NCBI GenBank assembly: GCA_036009105.1
Contig: DASYMJ010000228.1
Location: forward strand, 1 to 5,956
Source of the DNA: JAFAVZ01 sp036009105
Lineage (GTDB): Bacteria; Acidobacteriota; Thermoanaerobaculia; Gp7-AA8
Length of the DNA stretch: 5,956 nt
Direction of reading: 5' to 3'
Under the pieces are notes generated by a model that made no database searches, was not told the origin of the DNA, and worked only from the letters and a program-made list of their open reading frames with translations. Position 1 is the first letter of the stretch; every line of letters starts with the position of its first letter. Shown piece after piece: positions 3,693 through 5,956 of the stretch. The position numbers and the translations under genes are program-made.

Positions 3693-5956
3693 ATGGATGA
3701 CGTTCAAGCCGAACGCGCCCGCCTCGGGGGTGACGCGCATCAGCTCGCGCGCTGGCGCAAGTGGGGACCATATCTCTCCGATCGCTCCTGGGGCACCGTC
3801 CGCGAGGACTACAGCGAAGAGGGGGACGCCTGGGGCTATCTGCCCCACGATCTCGCCCGCTCCAAGGCGTATCGCTGGGGCGAGGACGGCATCGCCGGCT
3901 TCTCCGACCGCTATCAGGTTCTCTGCTGGGCCATGGCCTTCTGGAACGAGCGCGATCCCATCCTCAAGGAGCGCTTCTTCGGCCTGGTGCCGAGCGAGGG
4001 CAACCACGGCGAGGACGTGAAGGAGTGCTACTTCCACGTCGACGCCGTTCCCAGCCACGCCTACCAGCGGCTGCTCTACAAGTACCCCCAGCGCGAGTTC
4101 CCCTACCGGCAGCTGGTCGAGGAGAACCGCCGCCGCTCGGCCGGCGACCGCGAGTTCGAGCTGATCGATACCGGCATCTTCGACGACCGCCGCTACTTCG
4201 ACATCGAGATCGAGATCGCGAAGGAGGACGCGGACTCGCTGGCCATGCGCGTCACGGCGCACAACCGCGGTCCGGAGCGCGCGCCGCTGCATCTGCTGCC
4301 CCAGCTCTGGTTCCGCAATACGTGGTCGTGGGGGCCGGAGACGGTGCGCGCCCCGTCAATACGCCGGGTAGAGCTGTCCAACGGTGGTGTCGGCCTGCTC
4401 GCGGACGACTCCGAAGCGCCCCCCCTGGCCGGCCTCCTCGCCTCGTCCCGCCTCGGCCCGCACACGCTCGAATTCCCCGCCGGCACGCCGCTGCTCTTCA
4501 CCGACAACGAGACGAACGCCCCCCGCGTGTTCGGCCTTGAGGCGCAGTCGCGCAGCCGCCATGTAAAGGATGCCTTCCACCGCCGCGTCATCAACGGCGA
4601 TGCGGATGCGGTGAACCCGGCGCAAATGGGGACCAAGGCCGCCGGCTGGATCCGCGTCGAGATCGAGGCCGGCGCAAGCTACGTAATGGAGATGCGTCTA
4701 CGCCCCGTAGAGAGTGTCATCCTGAAGCAAGCAGACGCCGAAGGATCCCCACCTTCAGGCGCGGACCTCTTCGCCCTCCGCCGGCGTGAGGCCGACGCGT
4801 TCTACGCGTCCATCCATCCGAAGAACGCGACGTCCGAGGAGCGGAACGTGCAGCGCCAGGCGTTCGCGGGGATGCTCTGGAACAAGCAGAGCTACCTCTT
4901 CGACGTCGACGTCTGGCTCGACGGCGACGATCCCCGCTCCCCCCCGCCGCAGCGCCGCCAGTTCGCGCGCAACCGGCGCTGGCGCCACCTCAACTCCATG
5001 CGCATCCTCTCCATGCCGGACAAATGGGAGTACCCCTGGTTCGCCGCCTGGGACCTCGCCTTCCATGCCGTCGTCTTCGCCCTCATCGATGCCCACTTCG
5101 CCAAGGAGCAGCTCTGGCTCATGCTCTTCGAGCAGTTCCAGCACCCCAGCGGCCAGCTGCCGGCGTACGAGTGGGAGTTCTCCGACCTCAACCCGCCCGT
5201 GCACGCCTGGGCGGTCTGGCGCGTCTACAACATGGACCGCATCCGCGGCGGCAAGGCGGACCACGCGTTCCTGGAGAAGTGCTTCCACAAGCTGCTGCTG
5301 AATTTCACCTGGTGGGTCAACATGGTCGACCGCCAGGGCAACAACGTCTTCGAGGGCGGCTTCCTCGGCCTGGACAACATCACCGTCTTCGACCGCAGCG
5401 AGCCGCTGCCCGGCGGCGCGGTGCTCGAGCAGAGCGACGCCACCGGCTGGATGGGCATGTTCTCGCTGGTGATGATGCGCATGGCGCTGGAGCTGGCCAG
5501 GACCAACCCCGTCTATGAAGGGCTGGCCACGAAGTTCTTCGAGCACTACGTCTACATCGGCGCGGCGATGAACATGGTGCGCGGCGACCGTACCCTCTGG
5601 GACGGCGACGACCATTTCTTCTACGACCTGCTCCGTTTCCCCGACGGCACCGCCGTGCCGTTCCGCGTCCGCTCGCTGGTCGGCCTCATCCCGCTCTATG
5701 CCGTCGAGCGCCTGGAAGGAAAGTGGATCGAGCCGTTCCCCACCTTCCGGGAGAACCTGCACTGGTTCCTCGAGTACCGGCGGGAGATCGTGGAGCGCTG
5801 CGTGACGACGGTACGCCACCAGGACGACGTCACCCACGTGCTGGCCGTGGTCGACCGCGACCAGCTGCGGCACCTCCTCTCCTCCATCGCCGACAAGGAC
5901 GAGTTCCTCTCCCGCCACGGCATGCGCAGCATGAGCAAGCACCACCAGCAGCACCC
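3693..5956 (+). CDS. MGH1-like/GH63-type glycoside hydrolase (3' end outside window)
   Basis: An uninterrupted frame of 754 complete codons runs from ATG 3693 to the window end; no stop codon is present. From memory, relatives (often named glucosidase or MGH1-like glycoside hydrolase) have roughly 880-900 residues, so perhaps 130 are missing. The N-terminal domain carries RKWGPYLSDRSWGTVREDYS (22-41), AYRWGEDGIAGFSD (59-72), DPILKERFFGLVPSEGNHGEDVKE (88-111) and LWFRNTWSWGPE (205-216). The (alpha/alpha)6 catalytic part begins near GMLWNKQSYLFDVDVW (393-408) and contains YPWFAAWDLAFH (447-458), whose D454 matches the GH63 general-acid region, and QLPAYEWEFSDLNPPVHAW (488-506). The general base would be expected nearer the C-terminus. 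These enzymes hydrolyse alpha-glucosides or mannosylglycerate-type substrates; the true substrate is unknown. No signal peptide is visible. GTG 3684 is an alternative start, with AGAGG at 3667-3671; an in-frame TAA at 3675 bars anything earlier. A palindromic repeat copy is embedded at residues 341-355. Confidence 0.88.
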   Translation, partial: MDDVQAERARLGGDAHQLARWRKWGPYLSDRSWGTVREDYSEEGDAWGYLPHDLARSKAYRWGEDGIAGFSDRYQVLCWAMAFWNERDPILKERFFGLVPSEGNHGEDVKECYFHVDAVPSHAYQRLLYKYPQREFPYRQLVEENRRRSAGDREFELIDTGIFDDRRYFDIEIEIAKEDADSLAMRVTAHNRGPERAPLHLLPQLWFRNTWSWGPETVRAPSIRRVELSNGGVGLLADDSEAPPLAGLLASSRLGPHTLEFPAGTPLLFTDNETNAPRVFGLEAQSRSRHVKDAFHRRVINGDADAVNPAQMGTKAAGWIRVEIEAGASYVMEMRLRPVESVILKQADAEGSPPSGADLFALRRREADAFYASIHPKNATSEERNVQRQAFAGMLWNKQSYLFDVDVWLDGDDPRSPPPQRRQFARNRRWRHLNSMRILSMPDKWEYPWFAAWDLAFHAVVFALIDAHFAKEQLWLMLFEQFQHPSGQLPAYEWEFSDLNPPVHAWAVWRVYNMDRIRGGKADHAFLEKCFHKLLLNFTWWVNMVDRQGNNVFEGGFLGLDNITVFDRSEPLPGGAVLEQSDATGWMGMFSLVMMRMALELARTNPVYEGLATKFFEHYVYIGAAMNMVRGDRTLWDGDDHFFYDLLRFPDGTAVPFRVRSLVGLIPLYAVERLEGKWIEPFPTFRENLHWFLEYRREIVERCVTTVRHQDDVTHVLAVVDRDQLRHLLSSIADKDEFLSRHGMRSMSKHHQQH
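4715..4759. repeat. Diverged, shortened copy of the 1-85 repeat inside the glycoside hydrolase gene
   Basis: Positions 4715-4750 match the reverse complement of the right arm of the 1-85 repeat (50-85) at about 30 of 36 positions, including the intact TGTCATCCTGA end, CAGACG and CGAAGGATC. A residual second arm is visible: CTTCAGG at 4753-4759 is an exact reverse complement of CCTGAAG at 4721-4727, suggesting that the loop and much of the right arm were lost. The element is translated in frame as approximately residues 341-355 of the glycoside hydrolase (SVILKQADAEGS, then PPS), between a beta-strand end and the ALRRREADAFYA helix. Confidence 0.75.

Noticed and set aside
4755..5954. Minus-strand open frame of 399 codons
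   Set aside because: It is antisense to the glycoside hydrolase. Its Val/Glu/His/Asp-rich translation is typical of a shadow frame of GC-rich coding sequence.
1..5956. CRISPR array, tRNA or rRNA gene, phage or toxin-antitoxin module
   Set aside because: I found no regularly spaced direct repeats, no cloverleaf-like or rRNA-like stretches, and no small gene pairs of that kind. The window is filled by the five genes described.

Overview
This is a GC-rich bacterial window (I estimate the upper 60s in % GC, with strong G/C preference at third codon positions). It holds five protein-coding genes packed almost without gaps. The lineage cannot be fixed from these genes. GC content, a short dispersed palindrome beginning TGTCATCCTGAG, and the gene families would fit Gemmatimonadota, Acidobacteriota or another high-GC Gram-negative soil or sediment lineage. 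That placement is from memory of similar repeats and is weak.

Layout. Positions 1-85 are a near-perfect inverted repeat (arms of 37 and 36 nt, 12-nt loop). Plus-strand genes follow: a small PaaI/HotDog-type thioesterase (110-568) and, 4 nt later, an exported erythromycin-esterase-family hydrolase (573-1799). Two minus-strand genes form a translationally coupled operon: a DHH/DHHA1 phosphoesterase (3617-2712), then a membrane-anchored calcineurin-like metallophosphoesterase (2715-1732), joined by an ATGA stop/start overlap. The metallophosphoesterase runs tail-to-tail into the esterase with a 68-nt coding overlap. A 75-bp divergent intergenic region (3618-3692) separates this operon from a large plus-strand gene (3693 to the window end) for an MGH1-like/GH63-type glycoside hydrolase. 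That gene is open for 754 codons and lacks its C-terminus here.

The genes look like ordinary chromosomal housekeeping or accessory metabolism. I see no defence island, phage, CRISPR array, toxin-antitoxin pair or biosynthetic cluster, and no pathway joining all five products. The DHH and metallophosphoesterase genes are probably co-expressed. The rest look like neighbours only.

The most interesting signal is the relation between dispersed palindromic repeats and coding sequence. A 60-nt nested palindrome (2254-2313) sits in frame inside the metallophosphoesterase gene and is translated as 20 residues between conserved blocks. A diverged copy of the terminal 1-85 repeat sits in frame inside the glycoside hydrolase gene (4715-4759), at a domain linker. 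Two unrelated palindromic repeat families thus appear to have been absorbed into open reading frames within about 2.5 kb, reminiscent of the Rickettsia palindromic elements found inside genes.
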